Below are positions 7,282 through 17,742 of a stretch of 38,955 nucleotides of DNA, piece after piece (position 1 is the first letter of the stretch; each line of letters begins with the position of its first letter). The stretch is from Singulisphaera sp. (GTDB lineage Bacteria > Planctomycetota > Planctomycetia > Isosphaerales > Isosphaeraceae). The stretch is from the NCBI GenBank assembly GCA_027451445.1, contig DAIDJG010000564.1, forward strand, positions 1 through 38,955. The letters run 5' to 3'. The translations under genes and the position numbers were made by a program. Below the pieces are notes generated by a model. The model searched no databases, was not told where the DNA came from, and saw only the letters and a program-made list of their open reading frames with translations.

Positions 7282-10200
7282 ATGAGACGCATCGTCGTTC
7301 CAGCACAACCGAGTCCGCGACTCCGTCGTCGGCTGGCCCTTGCACCATGGGTCGAGGGTTTGGAAGTACGCAGCCTGTTGACGGCGTTCCAGGTGATTTC
7401 CGCTGGTGATTCGGGGCCGGGAACGCTGCGCGATGCGATCGCCCAGGTGAACGCCGATGCCAACGATTCACCCTCCGCGCCGGATCAGATCACCTTCGAT
7501 CTACCGGCGGGACAAACGATCGCGCTCGCCTCACCGCTGGTCCTGACGAATCCGGTGGTCATCGATGGGTACACCCAGCCCGGCTCGTCGGAGAACCAGA
7601 CGACGGCAGGTATCAACGAGTTCGAGACCGACGTGGCCGTGATCGCGGTGCACATCGACGGCTCGGGCGCTGCACCGACGGGCGCAGCGCCTGGTCTGAT
7701 CACCATCGCCGCGCCCAACTGCACGATTGACGGACTCAGCATTACCGGCTTTAGCGGTGCCGGTATGGCGCTCCTGCCTCCGCCGAACTCGCCGAACGGT
7801 GCCGTGGGCTCCTTTATCTGGGGCAACTTCATCGGCGTGTCCACATTCGATCCCACGTCCAACGCCCCCTTGCCCATCGTTTCGGCCTCTTCGACTTCGT
7901 ATACCCACCTGAACGCCGAGGGGAACAGCACGGGCATCCTGATCCAGAGTTCCAACAATCGGATCGGCGGAACGGGCCCGATTTTCCGGAACGTGATTCA
8001 GGGCAACCACGGCGACGGGGTTCAAATCACAGGGGCGCCGGGAACCGGGAACGTCGTGGAGGGCGATTTCATCCTCGACAACGACACCAACGGCATCGGC
8101 ATCACAACGTCCAACAACCTGATTGGCGAAGCGATTGGCGCCGGGCCCGGGGGGGGCGGAAACGTCATCTCGGGGAACAATTACGGCGTGGCGATCCTGG
8201 GATCCGTCGCGAGCGGTAACATTCTCGTCAACAATGAAATCGGCACCAACGTCGGGACAGAGGGCGGGATCCTCCGCGGAACCACCCCGCGGCCCAATCA
8301 GTTTGACGGCGTGCTGATTCAAGACGCTCCTGGAAACATCATCGGCGGACTGTCCAATCAGTCGCACAACGTCATCGGCGCCAACGGCCGGGATGGTCTG
8401 ACCATCGAGAACGGCCCGAACCAATCCGCGACAAACAACCTCGTCGAGCAGAACTGGTTCGGCTTCAACAACCGGAGCGGCATCTTCATTTTGCCGAACC
8501 GTGACGGCATCAATATTTCGTCGGCCGACAACACGATCGGCGGGACATCGGCCAAGGCGCGCAACCTGATCACCGACGACGCGCGCAACGGCATCACGAT
8601 TTCGAGCATGACGCTCGATCGGTCGAACCTGAACCCCGTGCCGATCCCGTACGCGAACCCGACGGGTAACCTGGTCGAAGGCAACTTCATCGGGACCATC
8701 GGCGGCGCGGATCACTTCGGTAACGTGCTCGATGGCATCCTGATCGAGGACGCGAGCGGCAACACGGTCGGCGGAACGACGTCGGCCACGGTGAACGTCA
8801 TCTCCGCGAACAACGAGGGCGTCGTCGTCAACGATGACACCGCGGGTCACACCACATCCACGAATAACGTCATCGAGGGGAACTTCATCGGCTTGATGTC
8901 CGATGGTGCCACTCCGCTGCCCAACGCACTCGACGGCGTCCTCCTGGACAACGCGTCCTTCAACACCGTCGGCGGTGCGACGACGGGGACGGCAAACGAG
9001 ATTTCGGGTAACAACAACGGCCTTCACATCACCGGCCCGGGCGCGGTTGACAACCTCGCGGAAGGGAACTTCATCGGGACCGACCTTACGGGCATGATCG
9101 GTGCGCGCAATGCCCAGGCGGGCGTCCTGATCGATGCGGGCGCCTCGAACAACACGATCGGCGGTACGTCCACCGCGACGCGCAACGTCATTTCGGGCAA
9201 CAAATTCGGCGTATCCATCATCGACGCCACATCGACGGGCAACCTCGTCGAAGGAAACTACATCGGTGTGGCGGCCGACGGCGCGACGGGTCTGCCCAAC
9301 TCCGCGGAAGGCATCCTCGTCGACAACGCGGCGAACAACACCATCGGTGGCACGGTCGCTGGCGCGGCAGACGTGCTTTCCGCGAATGGCATCGGCATTC
9401 ATATCACGGGTGCGACCGCATCGGGCAACGTCGTCGAAGGGAACTTCATCGGTACCGACGCAAAGGGTGTCAAGCCGGTTCCCAACTCCGGTGATGGCGT
9501 CTTGATCGACGGGGGCGCGAACAATAACACGATCGGCGGCACCGTGACCGTGGCCGGCAATGTGATCGAGTTCAACGCAGCCAACGGGGTCGATGTGGTT
9601 TTCGGACCGGGGAACGCGATCCTATCGAACCAAATTGACGACAACGCACTCCTGGGGATTGCGCTCTCCGGCTACACTGGTCCGCTGACTGCCTTCACGC
9701 TCGCGAGTGTCGCGTCGGACGGCGTCACCAGCACAGTGATCCAGGGACAGATCACCACGTCGAACACCGGAACGTACCTGCTTCAGTTCTTCAGCAACCC
9801 GCCCAACCCATCACTCAACTACGACTACGAGGGTCAAACGCTGCTCGTTTCGCAGCAGGTCGTGGTGACCACTGCGGGCTCGACACCATTCAGCGTTACA
9901 GTCCCGCAAGCACTCACCGCGGGGCAGGTGGTCACGTTTACGGTTACCGACACCGCGAACTCGACTTCGCAGTTCTCCGCCGGTCAGGCCGTCGTCTCGG
10001 CCACCCAGCCCTCCGTCTACACAGTCACGAATACGAACGACTCGGGTCCTGGCTCACTCCGCCAGGCAATCCTGGACGTCGACCAGCCCCAGAACTTGCT
10101 CCCGACGTTCAACGACAAGATCGTGTTCGCGATCCCGGGGTCGGGTCAGCAGACCATCGAGTTGCTTTCCCCGCTGCCGGCCATCACGAACCCCGTGGCG

Positions 10201-13200
10201 ATCCAGGGGTACACACAATCTGGCTCGTCTCCAAACGCGCCAGTGACGACGATTGTGAATAACGTCCAGCCTGGTGGTGGGATCACGACAACGAACGGGT
10301 CGGGACTGTTCGGCCAGACCACCACCAACACATTTACGGGTCAAACCACTTTCACGTCGGAAAGCACGTTCAACGCGACGATCAATGTTCGCATCGACGG
10401 ACGGCAGGCCGGCACGGGCTCCGTCGGCATGACCCAAGGTCTTCTGACCATCGCCGCGCTGAATTGCCAGGTCAGTGGGCTGAGCATCACCGGCTACAGC
10501 GGCGGGGCGGCGATCCTCATCGCACCGGGCGCGAGCCCCGACAACGGCGGCATCGGCGATGTCATCTTCGGCAACCTGATCGGCGAGGCGTCCTTCAGCG
10601 CGACCAACAACTCGAGCACTCCCATCACCAATCCGTTGGGCAACGCGGAAGGGATCGTGGTCGAGAGTTCGAACAACGTCATCGGCGGCGAGATCCTCAA
10701 CATTGGCGTTCCCCTGCCGACCCAGTTGGCGAGCCAGGGCACACTCGATGTCGTGTCGTCCACAAATGCGATTCAGGGCAACAACGGGCCTGGGCTGGTC
10801 TTCCAGGGCGTGCACGGCACGGGCAACATCGTCGCTGCCAATTTCATTCTCGACAACAAGACGGACGGGGTGCTCGTCAACACCTCCAACAACTTCATCG
10901 GGCAGGCCGGCGCCGGCGAAGGCAACATCATCTCGGGGAACGGGGCGAACGGCGTCCACATCCAGGGCTCGGCCGCCAAGACAAACTACGTCCTGGACGA
11001 CAACATCGGCACGAGTCTCGACGGCGCAAGCGCACGGCCGAACCTCCAAAACGGAGTATTCATCGACGATGCGCCCGGCAATGTGATCTCGGGCAACGTC
11101 ATCGGGTCCAGCGGATTCGATGGCGTGAGCATCCAAAACGGTGTCGCCCAGGACGCGGTCGATAACCTGGTGGAAGGCAACGAGATCGGTTTCAATTCCC
11201 ACCCGAACTCAACCACCCTTGGACAAGGCGGCACTGGCGGCGGCGCCGTGATTCTGCCCAATCGTGACGGTGTGAACATCTCGGCGGCCAACAATACGAT
11301 CGGCGGCTCCACTGCGGGCGCGGCGAATACGATCGTATTCAATTGGCGCAACGGGGTGACCATCTCGAGCACGACTCTCGACTCGCATAACAACGAAGTC
11401 ACGGCGATCGCTAACGCCCAGGCCACTGGGAACGTCGTCATCGGGAACTTTATCGGTAACAACGGCGGCGCTGACGAGGGCAACACGTTGGACGGCGTGC
11501 TCATCAACGCAGCCCCTGGCAATACGATCGGCGGCACGACCACAGGCGACGTCAACGTCATCTCCGGCAACAACGACGGCGTCGTGATCAACGACCCCGC
11601 TTCGATCGGCAATGTCGTGGAAGGCAATATCATCGGACCGATGCAGGACGGAAAGACGGTCCTGAACAACGCCGTCGACGGCATCCGGATCTCGAACGCG
11701 GTTGACAACACGATCGGTGGTACCTCGACAGCCGCCGCGAACGTCATCGCAGGTAACAACTGGGGTGTTCACCTCACGGGACCAGGTGCGCAAGGAAACG
11801 TGGTTGAGGGGAATTTCATCGGGACCGACCGTAGCGGAACCGTAGTGATCCGGAACGAGTTGGACGGCGTGCTGATTGACGGTGGCGCCTCGAATAACAC
11901 GATCGGCGGTGCCATCACTGCCGCCGCCAACATCATCGCGTACAACCTGGGCAACGGGATCAACCTTCAGAACGGCACGGCCGATTCCTTCCTGTCAAAC
12001 CAGATCTTCGCCAACGGCCTTCTCGGCATCGCGATTGCCACCACCCCACCGATTCCCAACGACAACCAGGCCCCGCCGTCTTTGGTCTCCGCCATCTCGG
12101 ATGGTTCGGGCAGTACCGTGATTAGCGGCAACGTGACGAGCGTGGCTCGATCGACGGTGCTACTCCAGTTCTTCAGCAATCCCGCGAATCCATCAAGCAA
12201 CTACAGCTACGAAGGTCAGACGTTACTCGGCTCGCAGACGATCACGACCAACGGATCGGGCACGGCAAACTTCTCCGTCACCGTCGCAACGCCGGTCCCG
12301 CTTGGCGATTACGTGACCGCCACCATCACGGCACCTGACGGCTCGACGTCGCAGTTCTCGGTCGGCCAGGTCGTGACCGCGACACCGCAGGTGGCGACGT
12401 TCACGGTCACGAACATCAACGACTCCGGACCGGGCTCGTTCCGCCAGGCTATTCTCGATGCCAACGCCCACCCGAACATCGCCCCATCGGTCCCCGACCT
12501 CATCAACTTTGCGATTCCGGGCCAAGGCCAGCAGACCATCACCCTGCTCTCACCCTTGCCGAACATCACGGACCCGGTGAACATCGACGGGTACACCCAA
12601 CCAGGCTCCTCGCTCAACAAGACGCCATTGGGATTGGACGAGAAAGAAACGGACGTCGCCGTGCTGAATGTTCAGATCAACGGTCTCAATGCACTGCCGC
12701 CACAGGGCTCCAGCGGACCGGTGAACGGCCTGGTGATCGACGCGCCCAACACCACGGTCTCAGGGCTGAGCATCACCGGCTTCACCGGCGCCGGCATTGT
12801 CCTCGAGCCGCCGCCGGGAACACCGACGGGAACGGTCGGCGACATCATCTTTGGCAACTTCATCGGCATCGCCTCGTTCGATTCGCACAGCTTCAATGAC
12901 CTACCATTGGGAACGACCACTCCAACCTCTTACACGCACATCAACACGCTCGGAAATGGCCAGGGCATCGTCGTCCTCAATTCAAACAATCGGATCGGCG
13001 GCACGCTCCCGCAAGAACGCAACGTGATCCAGGGCAACCATGGCGACGGCGTGTTCCTCTCCGGACCTCAAGGAACCGGTACGCTGGTCGAAGGGAACTT
13101 CATCCTGGATAACGACGCCAATGGCGTGCACGTCACGAACTCGAACAACCTGATCGGCGAGCCGATCGGCGCGGGTCCGGCCGGTGGCGGCAACGTCATT

Positions 13201-16200
13201 TCCGGGAACAATTACGGCGTCGCCATCATTGGACTCGCCGCAAAGGGAAATATCCTCACCAATAATGAGATTGGTACGGATATCGGGCTTGCCGGCCAGA
13301 CGATCCGAGGCCTGGATCCACGACCCAACCGATTCGACGGCGTTCTGATCCAGGATGCGCCGGGCAATGTTATCGGCGGCCTCCTCGACAACTCCAAGAA
13401 CGTCATCGCCGCGAATGGACTCGATGGCATTAACATCGAGAACGTCGCGGCCCAAACGGCCACCAACAACATCGTCCAGGGCGACTGGATCGGGTTCAAC
13501 ATCCGCAATAACGTCGTCTCGATCCTGCCGAACCGCGATGGTATCAACATCTCGTCGGCGAACAACACGATCGGCGGTACGACCGCCACGGCGCGCAACG
13601 TCATCATCAACAACTCGCGCAACGGCATCACGATCACCAGTCAGTCGCTTGACACGTCGAACCTGAACCCCGTGCCGATCCCGAACGCACAGCCGACGGG
13701 CAACGTCGTCGACGGGAACTACATCGGCACTCAGGGGGGTGCCGACCACTACGGCAATACGTTCGCGGGCGTCTTCATCGAAGACGCGACCGACAACACG
13801 ATCGGCGGCACCACCGCGGGCGCTCAGAACGTGATCTCGTCCAACAACGACGGTGTCGTCATCAACGATTCCGGCTCGGCCGGCAATGTCGTGGACGGGA
13901 ACCTGATCGGCACGATGTCGGACGGCGTGACGGCGTTGTCCAACGCCGTGGACGGCGTCCTCATCGCCAACGCACTCGACAACACCGTCGGCGGCACCAC
14001 CGGGGGCGCAGCGAACGTGATCTCCGGAAACAACGTCGGTGTCCACATCACCGGCGCCCTGGCGACGGGCAACGCGGTCGAGGGCAACTTCATCGGTTCC
14101 GACGCGACCGGCAAAATCCAGGTCCACAACTCGACCGACGGCGTGCTCTTCGATAGCAACGCGTCGAACAACACCGTGGGTGGCACCGTCAGCGGAGCCG
14201 GGAACACGATCGCCTTCAACGTGGCAAGCGGCGTTGCGGTCGCGTCGGGGACGGGCGACTCGATCCTGACGAACTCGATCTACTCGAACGACCGCATCGG
14301 CATCGACCTGATCGCGCCCGGCGACCCGCCGAACGGTGTCACCCCGAATCACACGGGCGTTGCCAACGGCCCGAACGACCTGGTGAACTACCCGACGTTG
14401 ACGTTCGCGACGTCCGATGGCACCAGCACCACGACCGTTCAAGGCACGTACAGCGGCATGCCGAACTCGACATTGCTCGTTCAGTTCTTCTCCAATGATG
14501 CCGCGGACCCCTCCGGCTTCGGACAGGGCCAGGCGTTTATTGGCTCGACGCAGATCACAACGGACGCCTCGGGTAACGCAACGTTCAACGCGAGCTTGAA
14601 ATCAGTGGTCCTGAACGGCCAGTTCATCAGCTCCACCGCCACGGCGCCCAACGGCTCGACCTCGGAATTCTCTAACTCCATCCCCACCGTCCCGGTCAAC
14701 ATCGGCTTCAGCGCTTCGTCGTATTCGGTCGATCAGACCGCCGGTTCGATTACGATCCTGGTCACGCGGGACCACGCCGGAGACGGTGGAACCGTGATGG
14801 TCAATTATGCGACTGGTGGCGGAACGGCCGTTGCCGGAATGAATTACACGTCCGTCTCGGGCACGCTGACATTCGACCCCGGCGTGGACAATCAGACGTT
14901 CGTGGTACCGATCCTCAATAACCCCGTTGTTGGGCCGTCGACGACCGTCAACTTGACCTTGAGCGATCCGACCGCCGGCGTGACCATCACGCCTCCGAAT
15001 CCCGTTGTTCTCACCATCCAGAACAACAACGTTCCTCAGGCCGAATTCAGCGCTGCCAGCTATGCGGTGAGCGAGAGCGGAGGGACGGTCACAGTAAGCG
15101 TCACGCGCAACACGCCGACCGGCAGCGCCTCCGTCGCCTACGCCACGAGCGACGGCACGGCTCAGGCGGGCGTGAACTACACCGCCGAGAGCGGTACGCT
15201 GACCTTCAACCCAGGTCAGACGGTCGAGTCGTTCAAAGTCCCGATCATCGACACGCACACGACCGGCGGCGGGATCGTGACCGTGAACCTGACCCTGAGC
15301 AACCCGTCAGGGCTCAGCCTCGGCACGCCGAGCACCGCCGTGGTGAACATCAAGCAGGACGACACGGCGGGTACGCTCCAGTTCAATTCCGTCTCCTACT
15401 CCGTCGTCGACACCGACCCCTCCGCACTGATCACGGTGCAACGCCTGGCCGGAATCGGAGGAACGGTGACGATCAACTACGCGACGGGCCTGGGGACGGC
15501 CGTACCGGGACAGGACTACGCCCCGGTCAGCGGCACGCTCACCTTCCTCGCCGGCCAGACGGTCCAGACTTTCTCCGTGCCGATCTTGAACCATAGCCTC
15601 ACGAACCTTGTCACCCTGCCGCTGACTCTCAGCAACCCGACGGGCGGGGCTGTTTTGGGAATGGCCAACCAGGCCACGCTCACGATCGCGCCGAACACCA
15701 CGCTGCCGGTCGTTCGCGCGGGCAACTTCCCCGGCCCGGTGGTGGAGAACCTCCAGCCCTTCACCAACGGTCAGGCGATCACCGGCGTGCTCCTGACGTT
15801 CAACGAGGCCCTGAACACCACCCGCGCTCAGACCTTGTCGAACTACGGCTCTTACTTCCTGACCGCCGGTCCCGATAGCATCTTTGGGACGGGCGACGAT
15901 GGCAGCGACCTGATCGCTTCCGCGCAGTACAACCCCTCGACGTTCCAGGTCTTGCTGACACCGAGGTTCCCGCTGCCGCTGAACACGATCGTCAAACTGG
16001 CCATCAACACCCAGGCCAGCGTCGCGCTCCAGACGGGCATCACGGATGCCAACGGGGTTCTCCTCGACGGTGTCAACAACGGGCAGTCCGGAACGCCCTA
16101 CGTGTCGGAGTTCGGCATCGGCGCGCGGCTTCAGTACATCGACGCGGCACTCAACCAGGTCACGCTCAACTTGAATAAAGGCGGGTTGATGTCGTTGAAC

Positions 16201-16434
16201 CTGGGCGCTAACGGCAATGCGCAGTCGGTGTCGTTCATCGGCCCGGTTCCGGGCAAGAGCACTCTGACCGGCCAGGTCCGTGCACCGGGACGCGTTCGTA
16301 GGAAGCCCACGACGCCCATCGGTCAGATCATCAATCCCGGCAACGCTGTGCACATCAGGCTGGGCAAGCAGTTCCGCGTGGGGGCGATCTCCCCAGCCGC
16401 CGTCGACGCCTTACTCGCGCGCCGGCACCGTTGA
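7282..16434 (+). CDS. Giant secreted parallel beta-helix / Calx-beta protein
   Basis: This ~3050-residue protein is probably extracellular. The N-terminus is basic and then carries LEVRSLLT (residues 27-34), a motif found at the start of many giant planctomycete proteins and thought to take part in export. Three large modules follow at about 7388-10015, 10018-12396 and 12400-14690. Each opens with a TNDSGPGSLRQAI-like block, continues with dozens of right-handed beta-helix turns (forms of NLVEGNFIGT, NTIGGT, NVISGNN) and closes with an LLQFFSNP beta-domain. Three Calx-beta-like domains follow (about 14700-15030, 15040-15365, 15373-15690), then an Ig-like domain with LLTFNEALN, then a basic tail. 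No PEP-CTERM signal is seen. Adhesion or polysaccharide binding is plausible but unproven. The start at 7282 has GGAGAGG upstream; earlier in-frame starts do not. Confidence 0.88.
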   Translation: MRRIVVPAQPSPRLRRRLALAPWVEGLEVRSLLTAFQVISAGDSGPGTLRDAIAQVNADANDSPSAPDQITFDLPAGQTIALASPLVLTNPVVIDGYTQPGSSENQTTAGINEFETDVAVIAVHIDGSGAAPTGAAPGLITIAAPNCTIDGLSITGFSGAGMALLPPPNSPNGAVGSFIWGNFIGVSTFDPTSNAPLPIVSASSTSYTHLNAEGNSTGILIQSSNNRIGGTGPIFRNVIQGNHGDGVQITGAPGTGNVVEGDFILDNDTNGIGITTSNNLIGEAIGAGPGGGGNVISGNNYGVAILGSVASGNILVNNEIGTNVGTEGGILRGTTPRPNQFDGVLIQDAPGNIIGGLSNQSHNVIGANGRDGLTIENGPNQSATNNLVEQNWFGFNNRSGIFILPNRDGINISSADNTIGGTSAKARNLITDDARNGITISSMTLDRSNLNPVPIPYANPTGNLVEGNFIGTIGGADHFGNVLDGILIEDASGNTVGGTTSATVNVISANNEGVVVNDDTAGHTTSTNNVIEGNFIGLMSDGATPLPNALDGVLLDNASFNTVGGATTGTANEISGNNNGLHITGPGAVDNLAEGNFIGTDLTGMIGARNAQAGVLIDAGASNNTIGGTSTATRNVISGNKFGVSIIDATSTGNLVEGNYIGVAADGATGLPNSAEGILVDNAANNTIGGTVAGAADVLSANGIGIHITGATASGNVVEGNFIGTDAKGVKPVPNSGDGVLIDGGANNNTIGGTVTVAGNVIEFNAANGVDVVFGPGNAILSNQIDDNALLGIALSGYTGPLTAFTLASVASDGVTSTVIQGQITTSNTGTYLLQFFSNPPNPSLNYDYEGQTLLVSQQVVVTTAGSTPFSVTVPQALTAGQVVTFTVTDTANSTSQFSAGQAVVSATQPSVYTVTNTNDSGPGSLRQAILDVDQPQNLLPTFNDKIVFAIPGSGQQTIELLSPLPAITNPVAIQGYTQSGSSPNAPVTTIVNNVQPGGGITTTNGSGLFGQTTTNTFTGQTTFTSESTFNATINVRIDGRQAGTGSVGMTQGLLTIAALNCQVSGLSITGYSGGAAILIAPGASPDNGGIGDVIFGNLIGEASFSATNNSSTPITNPLGNAEGIVVESSNNVIGGEILNIGVPLPTQLASQGTLDVVSSTNAIQGNNGPGLVFQGVHGTGNIVAANFILDNKTDGVLVNTSNNFIGQAGAGEGNIISGNGANGVHIQGSAAKTNYVLDDNIGTSLDGASARPNLQNGVFIDDAPGNVISGNVIGSSGFDGVSIQNGVAQDAVDNLVEGNEIGFNSHPNSTTLGQGGTGGGAVILPNRDGVNISAANNTIGGSTAGAANTIVFNWRNGVTISSTTLDSHNNEVTAIANAQATGNVVIGNFIGNNGGADEGNTLDGVLINAAPGNTIGGTTTGDVNVISGNNDGVVINDPASIGNVVEGNIIGPMQDGKTVLNNAVDGIRISNAVDNTIGGTSTAAANVIAGNNWGVHLTGPGAQGNVVEGNFIGTDRSGTVVIRNELDGVLIDGGASNNTIGGAITAAANIIAYNLGNGINLQNGTADSFLSNQIFANGLLGIAIATTPPIPNDNQAPPSLVSAISDGSGSTVISGNVTSVARSTVLLQFFSNPANPSSNYSYEGQTLLGSQTITTNGSGTANFSVTVATPVPLGDYVTATITAPDGSTSQFSVGQVVTATPQVATFTVTNINDSGPGSFRQAILDANAHPNIAPSVPDLINFAIPGQGQQTITLLSPLPNITDPVNIDGYTQPGSSLNKTPLGLDEKETDVAVLNVQINGLNALPPQGSSGPVNGLVIDAPNTTVSGLSITGFTGAGIVLEPPPGTPTGTVGDIIFGNFIGIASFDSHSFNDLPLGTTTPTSYTHINTLGNGQGIVVLNSNNRIGGTLPQERNVIQGNHGDGVFLSGPQGTGTLVEGNFILDNDANGVHVTNSNNLIGEPIGAGPAGGGNVISGNNYGVAIIGLAAKGNILTNNEIGTDIGLAGQTIRGLDPRPNRFDGVLIQDAPGNVIGGLLDNSKNVIAANGLDGINIENVAAQTATNNIVQGDWIGFNIRNNVVSILPNRDGINISSANNTIGGTTATARNVIINNSRNGITITSQSLDTSNLNPVPIPNAQPTGNVVDGNYIGTQGGADHYGNTFAGVFIEDATDNTIGGTTAGAQNVISSNNDGVVINDSGSAGNVVDGNLIGTMSDGVTALSNAVDGVLIANALDNTVGGTTGGAANVISGNNVGVHITGALATGNAVEGNFIGSDATGKIQVHNSTDGVLFDSNASNNTVGGTVSGAGNTIAFNVASGVAVASGTGDSILTNSIYSNDRIGIDLIAPGDPPNGVTPNHTGVANGPNDLVNYPTLTFATSDGTSTTTVQGTYSGMPNSTLLVQFFSNDAADPSGFGQGQAFIGSTQITTDASGNATFNASLKSVVLNGQFISSTATAPNGSTSEFSNSIPTVPVNIGFSASSYSVDQTAGSITILVTRDHAGDGGTVMVNYATGGGTAVAGMNYTSVSGTLTFDPGVDNQTFVVPILNNPVVGPSTTVNLTLSDPTAGVTITPPNPVVLTIQNNNVPQAEFSAASYAVSESGGTVTVSVTRNTPTGSASVAYATSDGTAQAGVNYTAESGTLTFNPGQTVESFKVPIIDTHTTGGGIVTVNLTLSNPSGLSLGTPSTAVVNIKQDDTAGTLQFNSVSYSVVDTDPSALITVQRLAGIGGTVTINYATGLGTAVPGQDYAPVSGTLTFLAGQTVQTFSVPILNHSLTNLVTLPLTLSNPTGGAVLGMANQATLTIAPNTTLPVVRAGNFPGPVVENLQPFTNGQAITGVLLTFNEALNTTRAQTLSNYGSYFLTAGPDSIFGTGDDGSDLIASAQYNPSTFQVLLTPRFPLPLNTIVKLAINTQASVALQTGITDANGVLLDGVNNGQSGTPYVSEFGIGARLQYIDAALNQVTLNLNKGGLMSLNLGANGNAQSVSFIGPVPGKSTLTGQVRAPGRVRRKPTTPIGQIINPGNAVHIRLGKQFRVGAISPAAVDALLARRHR
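7388..14690 (+). repeat. Three tandem ~2.3-2.6 kb intragenic modules
   Basis: The coding region contains three successive copies of a large unit starting near 7388, 10018 and 12400. Copies 1 and 3 share long collinear stretches, such as LIGEAIGAGPGGGGNVISGN versus LIGEPIGAGPAGGGNVISGN, and NLNPVPIP in both. Copy 2 keeps the order but has diverged and carries insertions. Within each unit shorter ~20-35-residue beta-helix repeats are present. Confidence 0.8.
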
Positions 16435-17742
16435 GACCGCAGATCTCGAGGCCAGGACGGAGCCCGAGGGAACGTTTTGGATGATGAGGCTCACGCGCTG
16501 CGCCAGCGCGTGAGCCCAAACGTCCGCCCCCGCCGGTGAGAAGTGTCCGTCACCGATGCGACGATTGTAGAGAGGACTCACCGACTGCGGTATGCCTTTG
16601 ACCTGACTCTCGTGCACGAGTCGCAGGTGTTCGTTCACGAAGTCGTCGAAGGGATAGCAATAGGTGAGGCTGTCGAGGTCGCAGGTATTGGCGACCTGCC
16701 CCGGGTAGTAACCTTCCTTGCGCTTGCCTTCGAGCTGGAAGTCGCAAGGAACTGCGGCGATGATGCACGCGATGCCTCGATCGTTGCAGTATTCCTGGAT
16801 TTCATCTAGCCAGTACTTTGCTTCCGCCCAGTCGCCCTGGCCGAGCACGACTTTCTGCGGGTCGCCAAAGTCGTTGGGACAGACACTGACGACGACGAAG
16901 TGAGGATTGAAGCGAGGTCCATACTCGACGAGCGTGTGGTAGTACTGCTCGGGCGAATAGCCGAAATGCCCGGTGTTCAAGATCGACACCGAGGTGTGGA
17001 GCGCACCCTCCAAGGTCCGCTCGAGGCGTGCCGGCGGCGTTTGGTCGTCGCCGATGAAGAGGCCCTGCATGAACGAATCGCCGAGGATCAAACCCCGGAC
17101 CGAAGCTTCGAGATCAGGCTCCGGGCCGCGCAAACCCCAGGAGTTGGTCGATTGCTCCGAGCCCGCGATCGGCGGTATCCCCGCGGCCTGGGCCAGCATG
17201 CGCACTCGCGGATTGTCCGGGACCAGAAGCATTCCGAAGGGGCTGCCCGCCAGACTCTTTTCTTTCAACCACACTGACCGCGTTTCCGGCCGAAGGCGGT
17301 AGGACCGGCCCCGCGAATCGGGCTCGAAGACGCACGATGAGAAGAGGAGCGTCCGGTCGTAATTCGCCCACCGCAGCAATCCCTGGTCGGGCGCCATGCC
17401 GGCAGCCCGAAGGAGTTCCTGCAGTGTCGGTTTACACTGTCCGAACACGCCTTCGAAGCGCTTTGCGGTATCGGCAATGCCGCGTTCCCGGCGCCATGCC
17501 CAGAGCCGATCGAGATCACCACGATCCGGCTCCTGCCCGATGGCGCGCACCACGAAGCTCTTCGAGCGGATCGCCGCCGAAAAGACCGCAAACCGGCCGA
17601 GCGGCGTCGCCCCGAGGCAGCCAACGAGCACCAACCCCGTGACGACCAGGATGGCCCGGCGCAGCCGCTGCTCTCGCCGCGCAAGTCGCTCGAGCGGCGG
17701 AATGAGCCGCTGCGTTGCCCGTTCAACCACGAATCGACGCAT
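16411..17742 (-). CDS. Membrane-anchored SGNH/GDSL hydrolase-like protein
   Basis: This 443-residue protein has one N-terminal membrane helix (about residues 28-48, AILVVTGLVLVGCLG) after a basic cytoplasmic stretch. The rest would be extracytoplasmic. SGNH signatures are present: GLILGDSF with the nucleophile Ser at 223, LNTGHFGYSP (about 255-264), VVVSVCPNDFGD (about 283-294) and GDGHFSPAG with Asp398 and His400 as the likely catalytic pair. SGNH enzymes act as esterases, lipases or O-acetyl transfer/esterase enzymes on carbohydrates; the substrate here is unknown. The NSWGLRGPE segment before the GDS block resembles planctomycete SGNH proteins of this layout. The gene is convergent with the giant beta-helix gene and overlaps its end by 24 bases. 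The Shine-Dalgarno sequence is weak. Confidence 0.82.
   Translation of the reverse strand: MRRFVVERATQRLIPPLERLARREQRLRRAILVVTGLVLVGCLGATPLGRFAVFSAAIRSKSFVVRAIGQEPDRGDLDRLWAWRRERGIADTAKRFEGVFGQCKPTLQELLRAAGMAPDQGLLRWANYDRTLLFSSCVFEPDSRGRSYRLRPETRSVWLKEKSLAGSPFGMLLVPDNPRVRMLAQAAGIPPIAGSEQSTNSWGLRGPEPDLEASVRGLILGDSFMQGLFIGDDQTPPARLERTLEGALHTSVSILNTGHFGYSPEQYYHTLVEYGPRFNPHFVVVSVCPNDFGDPQKVVLGQGDWAEAKYWLDEIQEYCNDRGIACIIAAVPCDFQLEGKRKEGYYPGQVANTCDLDSLTYCYPFDDFVNEHLRLVHESQVKGIPQSVSPLYNRRIGDGHFSPAGADVWAHALAQRVSLIIQNVPSGSVLASRSAVSTVPARE

Noticed and set aside
7531-9402. 623-codon minus-strand open frame inside the giant gene, plus similar ones at 10054-11202 and 12982-14442
   Set aside because: All are antisense shadows that repeat because the sense strand is repetitive; no independent protein features are seen.
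7388-14690. Regularly spaced short repeats suggesting a CRISPR array
   Set aside because: The repeats are in frame, encode beta-helix turns and vary at the DNA level. No identical repeat with unique spacers exists.
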